From Halolamina rubra (GTDB lineage: Archaea; Halobacteriota; Halobacteria; Halobacteriales; Haloferacaceae): a stretch of 64,000 nt of DNA. This document shows, in pieces, positions 26,708 through 35,357 of this stretch. Position 1 is the first letter of the stretch. Each line of letters begins with the position of its first letter. The stretch covers positions 1 to 64,000 of the forward strand of contig NZ_BBJN01000035.1 in NCBI RefSeq assembly GCF_000739555.1, read 5' to 3'. Under the pieces are notes generated by a model, which saw only the letters and a list, made by a program, of their open reading frames with translations, was not told the DNA's origin and searched no databases. Both the position numbers and the translations under genes were made by a program.

Positions 26708-26719
26708 CGAACATGTTCG
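26708..26719. promoter_or_regulatory. CGAA-CATG-TTCG box without a gene at the usual distance
   Basis: The extended palindrome CCGAACATGTTCGG is perfect over 14 bp. It is 74 nt before the DUF2249 start (a second site for that promoter) and more than 200 nt before the winged-helix gene on the other strand. I see no convincing start codon 38 nt away on either side. Confidence 0.65.
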
Positions 26720-26975
26720 GCAGCACCGACTGGTGTCCCAGGGGAGTACGCTGAGACATCGATGCCATGGGCCAACCACACGATCTCTCTCCACGACCGA
26801 CGCCGACCCGCGGCGACGATCGACGCCGCGGGGCGCCCGAACGGACCGAGGCGGCCGCCGGGGCCGCGCCGGTAGCCGCCGATGGCGTCCGTACCGCCGC
26901 GCCGATCGCCCGACAGCCCCGAGACAGATGACTGGCTACGCACACGACACACCCCGACTCGCCGAGGAACGAACG

Positions 26976-27350
26976 ATGCCGAGTGACCCCCTCGCCGCCG
27001 AGGCGCCGACGCTGCAGACCGTGTTCGACGCGCTGGAGGACCCGGACTGCCGGGCGATCCTCGAGCAGCTCGACCGACCGATGGCCGCCAAGGAGCTGTG
27101 TGAGGCCTGCGAGATCCCGCAGTCGACGACGTACCGGAAGCTGGACATGCTCAGCGACGCCTCGCTGGTCGATGAGCGAACCGAGATCCGGGAGGACGGC
27201 CGTCACACCACCCGCTACGTCGCCGACTTCGAGGAGATCAACGTCTCGCTGACGGAGGAGGGGACGCTCGACCTGTCGATCGACCGCACCGAGTCGACGC
27301 CCGAACAGCGGCTCACGAAGCTCTGGTCGGAGGTGCGCACGGAAACATGA
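26976..27350 (+). CDS. ArsR-like winged-helix transcriptional regulator
   Basis: A 124-aa protein starting at MPSDPLAAEAP. An in-frame ATG at 26928 would add 16 residues. The HTH is DCRAILEQLDRPMAAKELCEACEIPQSTTYRKLDMLSDASLV (about 26-67), split here only by the reading of helices, followed by a wing REDGRHTTRYV and a C-terminal strand-rich segment. This is a common haloarchaeal HTH_20/ArsR-type pattern. It overlaps the small DUF7521-type membrane protein by 4 bp, and the pair is widely conserved in haloarchaea, suggesting a regulator with a membrane partner. Confidence 0.82.
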   Translation: MPSDPLAAEAPTLQTVFDALEDPDCRAILEQLDRPMAAKELCEACEIPQSTTYRKLDMLSDASLVDERTEIREDGRHTTRYVADFEEINVSLTEEGTLDLSIDRTESTPEQRLTKLWSEVRTET

Positions 27351-27613
27351 ACGTCGCCGTCGTCGCGCTCAAGACGCTCACGCTGCTGCTCGGCGGCTCG
27401 ATCACGTTCTACGCCTACCGAGCGTACCGACGGAACGGCTCGCCCGCGCTGCGCGCGCTCGCGGTCGGCTTCGGCGCCGTCACGCTGGGCGCGCTGGTCG
27501 CGGGCATCGTCGACCAGCTCCTGCCGGTGAACTCCGACCTCGCGCTCGTCGTCGAGAGCGCGTTCACGACGCTCGGGTTCGCAGTGATCCTCTACTCGCT
27601 ACACGTCGAGTAG
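27347..27613 (+). CDS. small membrane protein, DUF7521-like
   Basis: An 88-aa protein with three TM segments (about 7-23, 34-54, 64-84). Its start overlaps the stop of the winged-helix regulator. No catalytic residues are evident. The last codons and the stop lie inside the first copy of a 36-bp tandem repeat, so the coding end is duplicated just downstream. The function is unknown; coupling suggests a signal-sensing or anchoring partner for the regulator. Confidence 0.8.
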   Translation: MNVAVVALKTLTLLLGGSITFYAYRAYRRNGSPALRALAVGFGAVTLGALVAGIVDQLLPVNSDLALVVESAFTTLGFAVILYSLHVE

Positions 27614-27688
27614 CTCGGGCGGATCCGCTACTCACTACACGTCGAGTAGCTCGGGCGGATTCGCTACTCGCCACACGAGAAGTAACGG
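27592..27688. repeat. 36-bp tandem repeat spanning the DUF7521-like stop codon
   Basis: Two near-identical 36-bp units (27592-27627 and 27628-27663, differing at only three or so positions) are followed by a degenerate third from 27664 to about 27688. Unit 1 encodes the last residues YSLHVE and the stop of the small membrane protein; the later copies are non-coding. Confidence 0.85.
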
Positions 27689-27809
27689 ACACGGAGCGCC
27701 GGTTTTCGAGTTCGTGCGAGTGAACGCCTCCCGGCAAGAAACCTATCGGTGAAATTACGATAGAATAGATACATTTACCATCGCACACGAACGACTCCAA
27801 CCAATAGCC

Positions 27810-28004
27810 ATGCAGGAGCCCGCGACCGAATGCTCGAACTGCGAGGACGACGCGCGGACGGCCCGAGCGCACGCGCTCAGGATCTCGAGACGCGACGAGA
27901 CGCGGACCAATCTGCAGCTCTCCCTCTGTGACTGCTGTCTCACGAGCCTGCTGGAGCTCGACTGGGTGACCCGGACGGAGGCGGCCACGGGCGAGGAATC
28001 CTGA
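27810..28004 (+). CDS. small zinc-ribbon-like protein
   Basis: A 64-aa protein with Cys in a CSNC pair near residues 8-11 and CDCC near 40-43, spacing typical of a one-zinc ribbon. It matches the widespread haloarchaeal small zinc-finger group (DUF7558-like) by pattern only. An AT-rich stretch around 27750-27780 provides its promoter. A role in RNA, DNA or protein binding cannot be resolved. It stands alone between the DUF7521-like gene and the convergent nos operon end. Confidence 0.72.
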   Translation: MQEPATECSNCEDDARTARAHALRISRRDETRTNLQLSLCDCCLTSLLELDWVTRTEAATGEES

Positions 28005-28048
28005 CCCCGGCCACCGCTCGTTCACGACATTCCCGTCCTAGCGCGAGC

Positions 28049-28990
28049 TCACACGCTCCGTCGCGCCACCAGTCGATTCGCCAGCCACGCGCCGCCGACG
28101 CTCCAGGCCGCCAGCGCCGCGACGAGCACCGGCGTCGTCACGCCGGAGCCGACCAGCACGTCGGCCATCCCGCCGGTGACCGTCGGCACCGACTGCAGCG
28201 CGAGCACGCGGAACGCGGTCGCGGGGTTCGCGAGCACGAACACCGCGAGCCAGTCCGGCCCCACTACGTCGGCGGCGATCAGCCCGACGGAGACGAGGTC
28301 GTGGACGAGCGCGACCCAGACCCACACCAGCAGCGCGCCGCCCAGCGCGTGGGTCTTCTCGGCGGCGAGCGTCGACAGCAGCACCGAGAGCGCGAGGAAC
28401 GCGGCGCCGCCGAGCACCGCGGCGCCGACGAGCCCGAGGTACGCCGGCGTGAGCCGCCCCTGACCCGCGAGCCAGAGCCCGCCGACGCCGAAGCCGGCGA
28501 CGACGCCGCCCGAGAACACCGCGAGCCGGCCGAGGTAGCTACCGAGCACGACGCGACCCCGCGGCACCGGCAGCGCGAACAGCACGCCCAGCCAGCCCGA
28601 CTCGTCGCTGCCGACGACGGCGTCGTAGCCGAACAGCAGCGCGACCAGCGGGAGCAGCAGCGCCGACAGCTCGACCAGGCTCACCACCACCGCGTCGGCG
28701 CGGACGACGCCGCCCTGCCCTCCCAGGGCGACGACGAGCACCGACAGCGACGCGAACAGCGCCGTCAGCGCGAACGCCCAGCGGTTCCGGACCGCGAGCG
28801 AGAACTCCAGGCGCGCGATCGTGGCGATCTGGCCGAGCGCCGAGCTGTCGGCGGCGAGGCCCAGCACTCCGAGGCCGGTCTCCTCGGCGACGCCGCCGTC
28901 GGTCTTGCCGGACGGCGGCGACTGTCGGCCGTCGTCGGTCTTGCCGGACGGCGGCGATTGTCGGCCGTCGTCGGGTCCCGCGTCGCTCAT
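28049..28990 (-). CDS. nosY: ABC transporter permease of the nos cluster
   Basis: A 313-aa protein with six or more TM segments and the ABC-2 permease pattern: FSLAVRNRWAFALTALFASL near residue 67 and SGWLGVLFALPVPRGRVVLGSYLGR near 134. NosY, NosF and NosD are needed to mature the CuZ centre of N2O reductase, probably by exporting a sulfur species. The N-terminus carries a duplicated 12-residue segment DDGRQSPPSGKT before the first TM. It overlaps nosF by 4 bp and is the last gene of the operon. Confidence 0.87.
   Translation of the reverse strand: MSDAGPDDGRQSPPSGKTDDGRQSPPSGKTDGGVAEETGLGVLGLAADSSALGQIATIARLEFSLAVRNRWAFALTALFASLSVLVVALGGQGGVVRADAVVVSLVELSALLLPLVALLFGYDAVVGSDESGWLGVLFALPVPRGRVVLGSYLGRLAVFSGGVVAGFGVGGLWLAGQGRLTPAYLGLVGAAVLGGAAFLALSVLLSTLAAEKTHALGGALLVWVWVALVHDLVSVGLIAADVVGPDWLAVFVLANPATAFRVLALQSVPTVTGGMADVLVGSGVTTPVLVAALAAWSVGGAWLANRLVARRSV
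28898..28969. repeat. 36-bp in-frame tandem duplication in nosY
   Basis: Two copies (28898-28933, 28934-28969) differ by one C/T transition. They encode the repeated 12 residues at the disordered N-terminus of NosY. Confidence 0.9.
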
Positions 28991-29748
28991 CGCTCCACCT
29001 CCAGGGTCTCGCCGCGACTTCCGCCGGCGTCGGCGACGAGCGCGCCGAACCCGGCCTCGAGCTCGCCGTCGCCCCGTTCCTGCAGGGCGTCGACGGCGCC
29101 GTCGAACAGCAGTTCGCCGTCGTGGAGCACCGCCACGTCCTCACAGAGCGCCTCGACCTCCGCGAGCACGTGGGTCGTGATCACGACCGTGAGGTCGGAC
29201 TCCTCGCGCAGGCGGTCGAGGATGCGGTGGAACTCCGCGACGCCCAGCGGGTCGAGCCCCGCGGTGGGTTCGTCCAACAGCAGCAGGCGCGGGCGGTCGA
29301 GCAGCGCCGACGCGAGCGCGAGCCGGCGGTTCATCCCGTTGGAGTAGCCGCCGACGCGGCGGTCCGCAGCCTCGCCGAGCCCGACGGTCCCCAGCGCGGC
29401 GGCGACCCTGTCAGGGCGCTCCGCCTTCGGGACCCCCCGGAGTCGGGCGTGGTAGCCCAGCACCTCCCGGCCCGTGAGCGCGTCGGGGAACCCGGCGTGT
29501 TCGGGGACGTACCCCACCACCTCGCGGAGCTCGTGGCCGGCCTGCGTCACGTCCCGGCCGCCGACGGTCACCTGCCCCGCGTCGGGGGTGAGGTGGCCGA
29601 CGAGCAGCTTGAACAGCGTGGACTTGCCGGCGCCGTTGGTGCCGAGCAGGCCGTACGTGGTGCCCGCCTCGATCGACAGGCTCACGCCGTCGAGCGCGAG
29701 CACGTCGCCGTACCGTTTCGTCAGGTCAGTCGTCGCTATCGCGTGCAT
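28987..29748 (-). CDS. nosF: ABC transporter ATP-binding protein of the nos cluster
   Basis: A 253-aa ABC ATPase. Walker A is LLGTNGAGKST near residue 34-44, the signature region is VGGYSNGMNRRLALASALL near 128, Walker B is LLLLDEPTAGLDPLG near 153, and the switch His is in TTHVLAEVEALCEDV. The signature is SNGM in place of the usual SGGQ/SQGM. It energises the NosDFY complex for CuZ assembly. It overlaps nosD at its start and nosY at its end. Confidence 0.9.
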   Translation of the reverse strand: MHAIATTDLTKRYGDVLALDGVSLSIEAGTTYGLLGTNGAGKSTLFKLLVGHLTPDAGQVTVGGRDVTQAGHELREVVGYVPEHAGFPDALTGREVLGYHARLRGVPKAERPDRVAAALGTVGLGEAADRRVGGYSNGMNRRLALASALLDRPRLLLLDEPTAGLDPLGVAEFHRILDRLREESDLTVVITTHVLAEVEALCEDVAVLHDGELLFDGAVDALQERGDGELEAGFGALVADAGGSRGETLEVER

Positions 29749-31117
29749 AGTGGTCCCTCCAGTCGTGTGGCGAGCGTTCGAGCGGGTGGTAGTCGACGAC
29801 GCCCGGCGCGTCGACGATCGGCAGCGTGCGTTCGGCCCGTCGCAGCGCGCTGAACGCCGGGCTGTTCGTGAACACCGCGGCGGTCGGGTGCTCCCGGACC
29901 AGCTTCTCGACCAGGCCGGCGGGGCGGTAGCGGAGCTCGCTCACGCCGTCGTCGTCCAGATCCGCGGCGCCGCCGCCGCTCCAGTAGTTGCCGCGGCCGG
30001 AGCCGTTCCAGACGTGGGTGTCGCTGGTGACCGCCTGGACGTGCCGCGCGTTGCCGACGAAGCTGTTGCCGACGACGCGCTCGCCGTGGGTGCCGGCGGT
30101 CAGGTGGAAGCCGATCCGGTTGCCGAGCACGAGGTTGCCGACGATCTCGTTGTCGGCGGAGTTGAGCGAGTAGATCCCGCGCTTGTTGCCGACGAACGCG
30201 TTGCCGCGGACCGTCGAGTAGTCGATGCGCTTGAGCAGGATCCCGTGGCCGCTGGTGCCGGTGTTGTTCGCGGCGGTGTTGTTCACGACCGCGATCTCCT
30301 CCGAGAGCATCAGCGCGTACCCCACGTCGTTGTCGACGGCGGTGTTGTTCGCCAGCCGCGAGCTGTCGGAGTACATGTAGTGGACCCCGTAGCGCAGGTC
30401 CCAGAGGGTGTTCCCGCGGGCGGTCACGTCCGAGGCCCAGGAGTAGTAGATCCCGTCCCGGGCGTCGGTGATCCGGTTCTCCGCGACCAGCGTCCCCGCG
30501 GTCTTCCAGAGCTGGATCCCGTTGCCGCGGTACGAGCGCGGCGTCACGTCCTCCCGGCCGACGATCGTGTTGTTCCGCAGCACCGCGTCGTCGACGCCGT
30601 CGACCCAGACGCCGAACGTGATCTCGGTCAGCCGGCTGTCGGCGACGGTGACGTTCGGCGCGTCGACCCAGACGCCGGCGTCGTTGGTCGACGTGTCCAT
30701 CCCCGAGTTCCGGATCCACACGTCCCGCACCGTCACGTTCGCGGCCTCGACCGTCAGCACGTCGCCCTCCTGCCCGCCGTCGATCACGGCCCGCGCGTCG
30801 GGCGCCGTCGCGATCGTCACCCCCGTGGTGTTGACGACGACGCGCTCGTCGAACCGGCCGCGGAGCAGCACCGTCTCGCCCGGCTCGGCGGCGTCGACGG
30901 CGGCCTGGACGGAGTCGAACGACTCGTCGCCGACGGTGGCGACGCCGGACTCGGTCACGGGGTCGAACGCGAAGCCGTCGGGGCGCTCGGCGTCCGCGTC
31001 GGCCGCGGGCACCGGCGCCGCCCCCGCCGCGGCGGGGGCGAACGTCACCCCCGCGAGCGCGGCGGCCACGACGACCACGAGCGCGACGAACCCGCGTTCG
31101 AGTCCGGCGTCGGTCAT
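29726..31117 (-). CDS. nosD: NosD, nitrous-oxide reductase maturation protein (right-handed beta-helix)
   Basis: A 463-aa secreted protein with an N-terminal hydrophobic signal/anchor (about 9-33, ending AAAGAAPVPA). The rest consists of pectate-lyase-like coils rich in NNT, such as RNNTIVGRE, ANNTAVDNDVG and VVNNTAANNT. Such a beta-helix is the hallmark of NosD, which works outside the membrane with NosF and NosY in supplying the CuZ site. Its start overlaps the stop of the membrane protein upstream, and its end overlaps nosF. Confidence 0.9.
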   Translation of the reverse strand: MTDAGLERGFVALVVVVAAALAGVTFAPAAAGAAPVPAADADAERPDGFAFDPVTESGVATVGDESFDSVQAAVDAAEPGETVLLRGRFDERVVVNTTGVTIATAPDARAVIDGGQEGDVLTVEAANVTVRDVWIRNSGMDTSTNDAGVWVDAPNVTVADSRLTEITFGVWVDGVDDAVLRNNTIVGREDVTPRSYRGNGIQLWKTAGTLVAENRITDARDGIYYSWASDVTARGNTLWDLRYGVHYMYSDSSRLANNTAVDNDVGYALMLSEEIAVVNNTAANNTGTSGHGILLKRIDYSTVRGNAFVGNKRGIYSLNSADNEIVGNLVLGNRIGFHLTAGTHGERVVGNSFVGNARHVQAVTSDTHVWNGSGRGNYWSGGGAADLDDDGVSELRYRPAGLVEKLVREHPTAAVFTNSPAFSALRRAERTLPIVDAPGVVDYHPLERSPHDWRDHYARDSDD

Positions 31118-31836
31118 CAGCGGTTCACCCCCCTAAGTCCCGACCGCTCCCGCAGGCGGTCGGGGAGCCCCCGGAGGAGCCGGGGCACGTCGGCAAGCGT
31201 CGCCGTGGAGTCACGGGCCAGCCACGCGACCACCAGCAGGCCGATGGCGGCCACCGTCAGGTAGGCGCCGACGCCGAACCGGGAGTAGCTGGTGATGTTC
31301 GCGACCGCGTACTTCCCCCACAGCGGCGGGGTGAACGGGTCGACGCCCATCACCGGCGCGTCCGGGTCGAGCGTGTGGCCCGCCTGGTACAGCCGGTACT
31401 GGATGTCCGCGAGCAGGATCGAGAACACGAGCACCGAGCCGACGAGCTGTGCCGTGAGCCCGCGCCGGAGCTTCCGCGCCGTCGGCGCGACCGCCACGAA
31501 CAGGCTCGTCGCCGCCACGCCGACGAACGCCAGCGGCCCGAACGACCACTCGGGCACGTCGATCGCGTCGGGGTGGGGCTCGTAGTTCGGCGGCCAGAAC
31601 ACCGGGTCCGGGTAGTAGAACCCGACGTAGTGGTTCAGACGGGCGATCTCGACGTAGTCGCCGCTGATCCGCGGGTAGGCGTACAGCCCGAGCGTCAGCG
31701 TCTCGCTGGGGTACTGGACCGCGTCCATCCGGATGTGCCACATCGGGAAGAGGAGGGCGACCACGAGCAGCGCCGCCGCTACGAGCGGCAGCAGCCGCCT
31801 GATCTCGCCGAACTGGCTCCGTTGCGGGCGTTCCAT
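31117..31836 (-). CDS. nos-cluster integral membrane protein
   Basis: A 239-aa protein with about four TM segments (near 16-34, 100-118, 130-148, 185-205) and a long outer loop with many Tyr, Pro and His (LGLYAYPRISGDYVEIARLNH, then YPDPVFWPPNYEPHP). Similar proteins sit between nosZ and nosD in haloarchaea and in some bacteria. It could supply electrons or copper, or scaffold NosD, but nothing in the sequence proves a role. It starts 4 bp before the nosZ stop on the same transcript. Confidence 0.75.
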   Translation of the reverse strand: MERPQRSQFGEIRRLLPLVAAALLVVALLFPMWHIRMDAVQYPSETLTLGLYAYPRISGDYVEIARLNHYVGFYYPDPVFWPPNYEPHPDAIDVPEWSFGPLAFVGVAATSLFVAVAPTARKLRRGLTAQLVGSVLVFSILLADIQYRLYQAGHTLDPDAPVMGVDPFTPPLWGKYAVANITSYSRFGVGAYLTVAAIGLLVVAWLARDSTATLADVPRLLRGLPDRLRERSGLRGVNR

Positions 31837-31840
31837 GGTC

Positions 31841-33846
31841 CTAGTCGGCCGGCTCCACGATCAGTCGCGAGCGCATCTCGAGGTGGAGTGCGCTGCAGAA
31901 GTACGTGCAGTACACCCAGTACACCCCGGGCTCGTCGGCGGTGAACGTCACCGACCGCGTGTCCTGGGGCGCCAGCGCGAGGTTCACGTCGTGCTCGGGG
32001 ATCGCGAGCCCGTGGACGATGTCCTGGGTCCCCTCGATGTTGGTGACCGTCAGGTCGACCTCGTCGCCCTCCTGGACGGTGATCTCGCGCAGGCCGTACT
32101 CGCTGCGCTTGACGGAGGCGTACACCTCGACGGTGGAGTCGTCGACGCGCTCGATCCGGGAGTCCTCCTCGCCGACGAACTCCTCGTCGTAGTCCTCGGG
32201 ATCCCACGTCGTCGCCGGCTCGATCTTGTCCTTGTGGGCGAAGATCGCGTCGTGTGGCTCGGGGTACACCGGGTGGTCGGCGACGAGCTCCATCCCGCCG
32301 GTCTCGTCGTCCTTGTCGTTCCCGATGTAGATCAGCTGGTCGTTGTCGGGGTAGATCGGCCCGACCGGGAGGAAGCGGTCCTTCGAGAGCTTGTTGAGCG
32401 CGACCAGCCAGTCGCCGGTCGGCTCCGTCGACATCGCCTGGACCGCCTGGATGTGGCCGGGGTTGTAGTGGACGTCGATCTTGCCGAGGATCGGCTCCTC
32501 GGAGCCCTTCTCAGCGTCGACAGCCTGCTCGATGTCCCACTTCACGACCTGGGAGTCGATGAACAGCGAGGTGTACGCGTGCCCGCGGCCGTCGTACGTC
32601 GTGTGCAGCGGCCCGAGGCCGACTTTCGGCTGGCCGACGATCGTGTCCGCGGGGTCGTCGGCGGTCGCCAGCTTCTCGATGTCGATGATCGACACCGTCG
32701 GCGACAGCTTCCCGGCGACCATCCCGTAGTTGCCGTCCGGCGTCACCTCGACGCAGTGGGCGACTTCGGCGTCGGGATGTAGCGCACGATCGGGTCGTCG
32801 CCCTCGTTGTGCGGGCTCTCCTTCGTCCCGTCGACGACGGGGACGCCGTTGACCTCCTCGTACTCGCCGGCGTCGACGAGCTCCTGGATCGCGGGCACGT
32901 CGAACGCCTTCACGTCGTCCCGGTCGTCCCGGGTCATCGTCTCGATCTCGACGCCCTCCTCGTCGTTGTACGCCGAGGCGAGCACCCAGCGGCCGTCCTT
33001 GTCGGAGTCGACGATGTCGAGCTGGCCGTCGACCTCGACCTGCCACAGCACGTCCATGCTCTCGGGGTCGATCGCCGAGAACACCGAGACGTACTCCTCG
33101 GGGCTGTTCACGTCCCGGCCGTCGTTCGGCATCGGCGTCCGGAACTCGCTGTTGGCGAACACGTACTCGGTGTCCGGGCTCTGGATACAGCAGCCGTGGA
33201 CCGACTGAACGTTCGGCACGTCCACGATCGCGTCGGTCTCGAAGTAGGTGAGATTCACCCGCGCGACCCGGCCGTTCGCCTTGTCGTTGACGAAGATGTA
33301 CTCGCCGTCGTACTTCCCGTCGGTCTCCGAGAGGCTCGGGTGGTGGGAGTCGCCCCACGTGTAGTCGCCGGCCTCCTCCAGCATCTCGCTGGAGCGGTCG
33401 TCGAAGCCGTACCCCTTCGCGCCCTCGCGGTTGAACACCGGGATCCGGGTGAGCTGGCGCATCGACGGGATGCCGTACACACGGATGTCGCCCGCGTGGC
33501 CGCCCGACCAGAACCCGTAGTACTCGTCGTGCTCGCCCGGCGGCACCTTGTGCGAGGGCACGTCGTCGCCGCCGTTCGCCTGGGTGTCCGTGCTGTTCCC
33601 CAGCCCGCCCGTGCCCGCACAGCCCGCGAGGCCGCCGACGGCGCCGACGGCCGCGCCCGCCTTCATCACGTCCCGGCGGGTGACGCCGTCGCCCAGCGAG
33701 GGGAGCGTCGACTCCGCCTCCGGCGCGTCGGGCCCCTCGACGTCCGCGAGCAGTTCGTTCAGCTGTGCCTCGTGCTCCGCGAACAGCTCGTCGGCGTCTT
33801 TCCGCTCGGTACTCGCTTCCTCGTCAGTAGTGTCGTTGGTACTCAT
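31841..33846 (-). pseudogene. nosZ: nitrous-oxide reductase NosZ, interrupted by a 1-nt frameshift
   Basis: Restored length is about 668 aa. After roughly 50 acidic residues comes a Tat signal (TRRDVMKAGAAVGAVGGLAGC). The N-terminal propeller carries CuZ His ligands (SGGHAGD, SHHPS, SVHGCC). The C-terminal cupredoxin has the CuA block CTYFCSALHLEM. The frame breaks near residue 362 (RYIPTPKSP) at the G-run 32758-32760. One extra base gives KSPHCVEVTPDGNY, the normal NosZ sequence with a CuZ His. The enzyme reduces N2O to N2 outside the membrane. Complete nosDFY downstream and the halocyanin upstream suggest that the true gene is intact. Confidence 0.93.
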
Positions 33847-33847
33847 C

Positions 33848-34336
33848 TCAGACCACCCGGACAGTGCCGACCATCCCGTTCATCTCGTGGGGGATGCAGT
33901 AGTACTCGTACTCGCCGGTCGTCTCGAACGTGTGTTCGTACGTGCCGCCCTCGGTGACGTTCCCCTCGTCCGGGTAGGCGTCGACGGCCGCCTGCTGGCT
34001 GTCGAAGCCGCCCGAGGCGAAGTACTCGGCGTCCTCGGGGATCTCGTCCTCGTACGCCGTCACCGAGTGGCCGATCGAGCCGACGTTCTCCCAGGTGACC
34101 GTCGTCCCGGCCTCCACCTCGATCTGCTTGGGAGCGAACGCCAGTTCGTCGTTCATGTCGACGGTGTCGGTCTGTTCGAACGAGTCGCCGCTGCCGCCGC
34201 CGGATTCGGTCGGCGTCGCCGTCTCTGTCGGGGACTCCGTCGACGCCCCGCCCCCGCCACAGCCGGCGAGCCCGATCCCGATACCCGTCGACGCCAGCGC
34301 GACCGCGAACCGTCGTCGCGAAATGTCGTCAGTCAT
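33848..34336 (-). CDS. halocyanin (blue copper lipoprotein)
   Basis: A 162-aa protein. The start MTDDISRRRFAVALASTG gives a Tat signal with lipobox LAGC at about residue 29, then a Ser/Thr/Pro linker and a plastocyanin domain. Copper ligands are visible: His in SIGHSVTAYE, then Cys, His and Met in EYYCIPHEMNGMVG. It is anchored outside the membrane and carries single electrons. With nosZ 1 bp downstream, it is the likely electron donor to N2O reductase. Confidence 0.93.
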   Translation of the reverse strand: MTDDISRRRFAVALASTGIGIGLAGCGGGGASTESPTETATPTESGGGSGDSFEQTDTVDMNDELAFAPKQIEVEAGTTVTWENVGSIGHSVTAYEDEIPEDAEYFASGGFDSQQAAVDAYPDEGNVTEGGTYEHTFETTGEYEYYCIPHEMNGMVGTVRVV

Positions 34337-34407
34337 GCTCCTACGGGCCGGCGTTGGGAGGTGCAGTACTAGAACCGTCCAGCGGATTCCCACGGGAGTA
34401 GAACTCA

Positions 34408-34419
34408 CGAACGCGTTCG
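34408..34419. promoter_or_regulatory. CGAA-CGCG-TTCG box upstream of the halocyanin-nos operon
   Basis: A perfect 12-bp palindrome 71 nt before the halocyanin start, in the 227-bp gap between the operon and the HTH_10 regulator. The larger distance than the usual 38 nt would fit a transcript with a leader of about 30 nt. I see nothing else of note in this gap. Confidence 0.65.
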
Positions 34420-34563
34420 GGCGGGGGTTTATCCGTGTGAGCGGGACGAACGCGGCGTCGATTCTGTCGGCGTCGTGGTCGTCGAAAAGAACGGCGAACC
34501 CGGGCTCGATCCGGCTCGAACCCGGCGGCGGTCGGCTCGCGCGCGGTCGGCCGGAGACGCCCC

Positions 34564-35229
34564 CTACCGCTCGACGACGGCCCGCGGCTCCGCCTCCTCG
34601 AGCGCCGCGGCGGCGAACTGCTTCATCACGCGCTCCTCCGCGCGGTGGAGCGTCTCGCTCGCCGTCGACTTCGCGAGCCCGACGGCGTCGGCGAGTTCGG
34701 TCAGCGAGCACTCCCGGGGCGTGTCGTAGTAGCCGCGCTCGATCGCCGCGCGGACGATGGCGCGCTGGCGGTCGGTCAGCAGCTCCTCCGAGCCGCCGAC
34801 CTCCTGCTGGAGGTAGTCGACGGTGTAGGCGATCCCCAGCGCCGAGAGCTGGTCGCCCAGCTCGGAGATGGCGTCCTGAGAAGCGGTCAGCGTCCACGTC
34901 GCGTTCCCGTCGCGGATCTCGAACGGCATCTCCAGCGGCAGCCCGGAGTCCCGCGCGGCCAGCAGCAGCAGCGGGAGGTGGGTCCGGAACTGCACGAGAC
35001 ACTCGTCGTCGCCGCACTGGAGCACCTCGACGTCGTCGACGGAGTCGTGGGCGCGGACGTCCGCGAGCACCCGTCGGGGGTCGGCGGCGGCGATCTCCGC
35101 CAACCCCACCCCGGCGTCGGTCTCGGTCATCGCCGCCAGGATCCGGATCGTCGCGTCGTCGTGGGCCCGGGAGATCTCGCCGGGCCAGGTCCGCTCGGGG
35201 ATCGTGAGCGTGAGTTTCGCTTCGGGCAT
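34564..35229 (-). CDS. bacterio-opsin-activator (HTH_10) family regulator, NarO/DmsR-like
   Basis: A 221-aa protein starting at MPEAKLTLTIPERTW. The N-terminal sensor domain (about 1-150) has a Cys pair in LQCGDDECLVQF. The C-terminal HTH_10 domain is complete: LTDRQRAIVRAAIERGYYDTPRE, then LTELADAVGLAKSTASETLHRAEE. This is the domain plan of the haloarchaeal regulators that switch on anaerobic respiration genes. Its own promoter has a perfect CGAA-N4-TTCG box, and it lies between the nos operon and DUF2249 genes, so it is the best candidate for reading the boxes. The assignment to NarO itself is inference. Confidence 0.82.
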   Translation of the reverse strand: MPEAKLTLTIPERTWPGEISRAHDDATIRILAAMTETDAGVGLAEIAAADPRRVLADVRAHDSVDDVEVLQCGDDECLVQFRTHLPLLLLAARDSGLPLEMPFEIRDGNATWTLTASQDAISELGDQLSALGIAYTVDYLQQEVGGSEELLTDRQRAIVRAAIERGYYDTPRECSLTELADAVGLAKSTASETLHRAEERVMKQFAAAALEEAEPRAVVER

Positions 35230-35273
35230 GGCTCTACATCCGCGTTGCGCACGGATACCCCAGTCGATGTTCC

Positions 35274-35285
35274 CGAACATGTTCG
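35274..35285. promoter_or_regulatory. CGAA-CATG-TTCG box upstream of the HTH_10 regulator
   Basis: A perfect core within CCCGAACATGTTCGG, 44 nt before the regulator start (minus strand), suggesting autoregulation. Confidence 0.7.
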
Positions 35286-35307
35286 GCGTTTCGGTCCGGT
35301 CGCGTGG

Positions 35308-35319
35308 CGACCATGTTCG
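35308..35319. promoter_or_regulatory. near-perfect box CGAC-CATG-TTCG upstream of DUF2249 copy 2
   Basis: One mismatch in the left half. It ends exactly 38 nt before the ATG at 35358. Together with the box at 35274 it forms a divergent pair 22 bp apart. Confidence 0.6.
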
Positions 35320-35357
35320 GCACAACCCCCACCCCCGACGCTCGCGTAGGCGAATTC

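Noticed and set aside
24630-26928. Very long open frame on the plus strand across the cupin and NnrS-like genes
   Set aside because: It is the reverse-strand shadow of well-supported genes. The translation is Arg/Gln/Glu-rich without any domain pattern; only its last 124 codons form a real gene.
26767-26931. A 54-residue open frame (MGQPHDLSPRPT...) after the orphan CGAA-N4-TTCG box, overlapping a possible ATG of the winged-helix gene
   Set aside because: The composition is only Arg/Pro/Ala low complexity as expected for a GC-rich shadow frame, no family pattern is visible, and the distance to the box is 47 nt, not 38.
27592-27688. CRISPR-like array at the 36-bp repeats
   Set aside because: The units are directly abutting with no spacers between them and there are no cas genes nearby.
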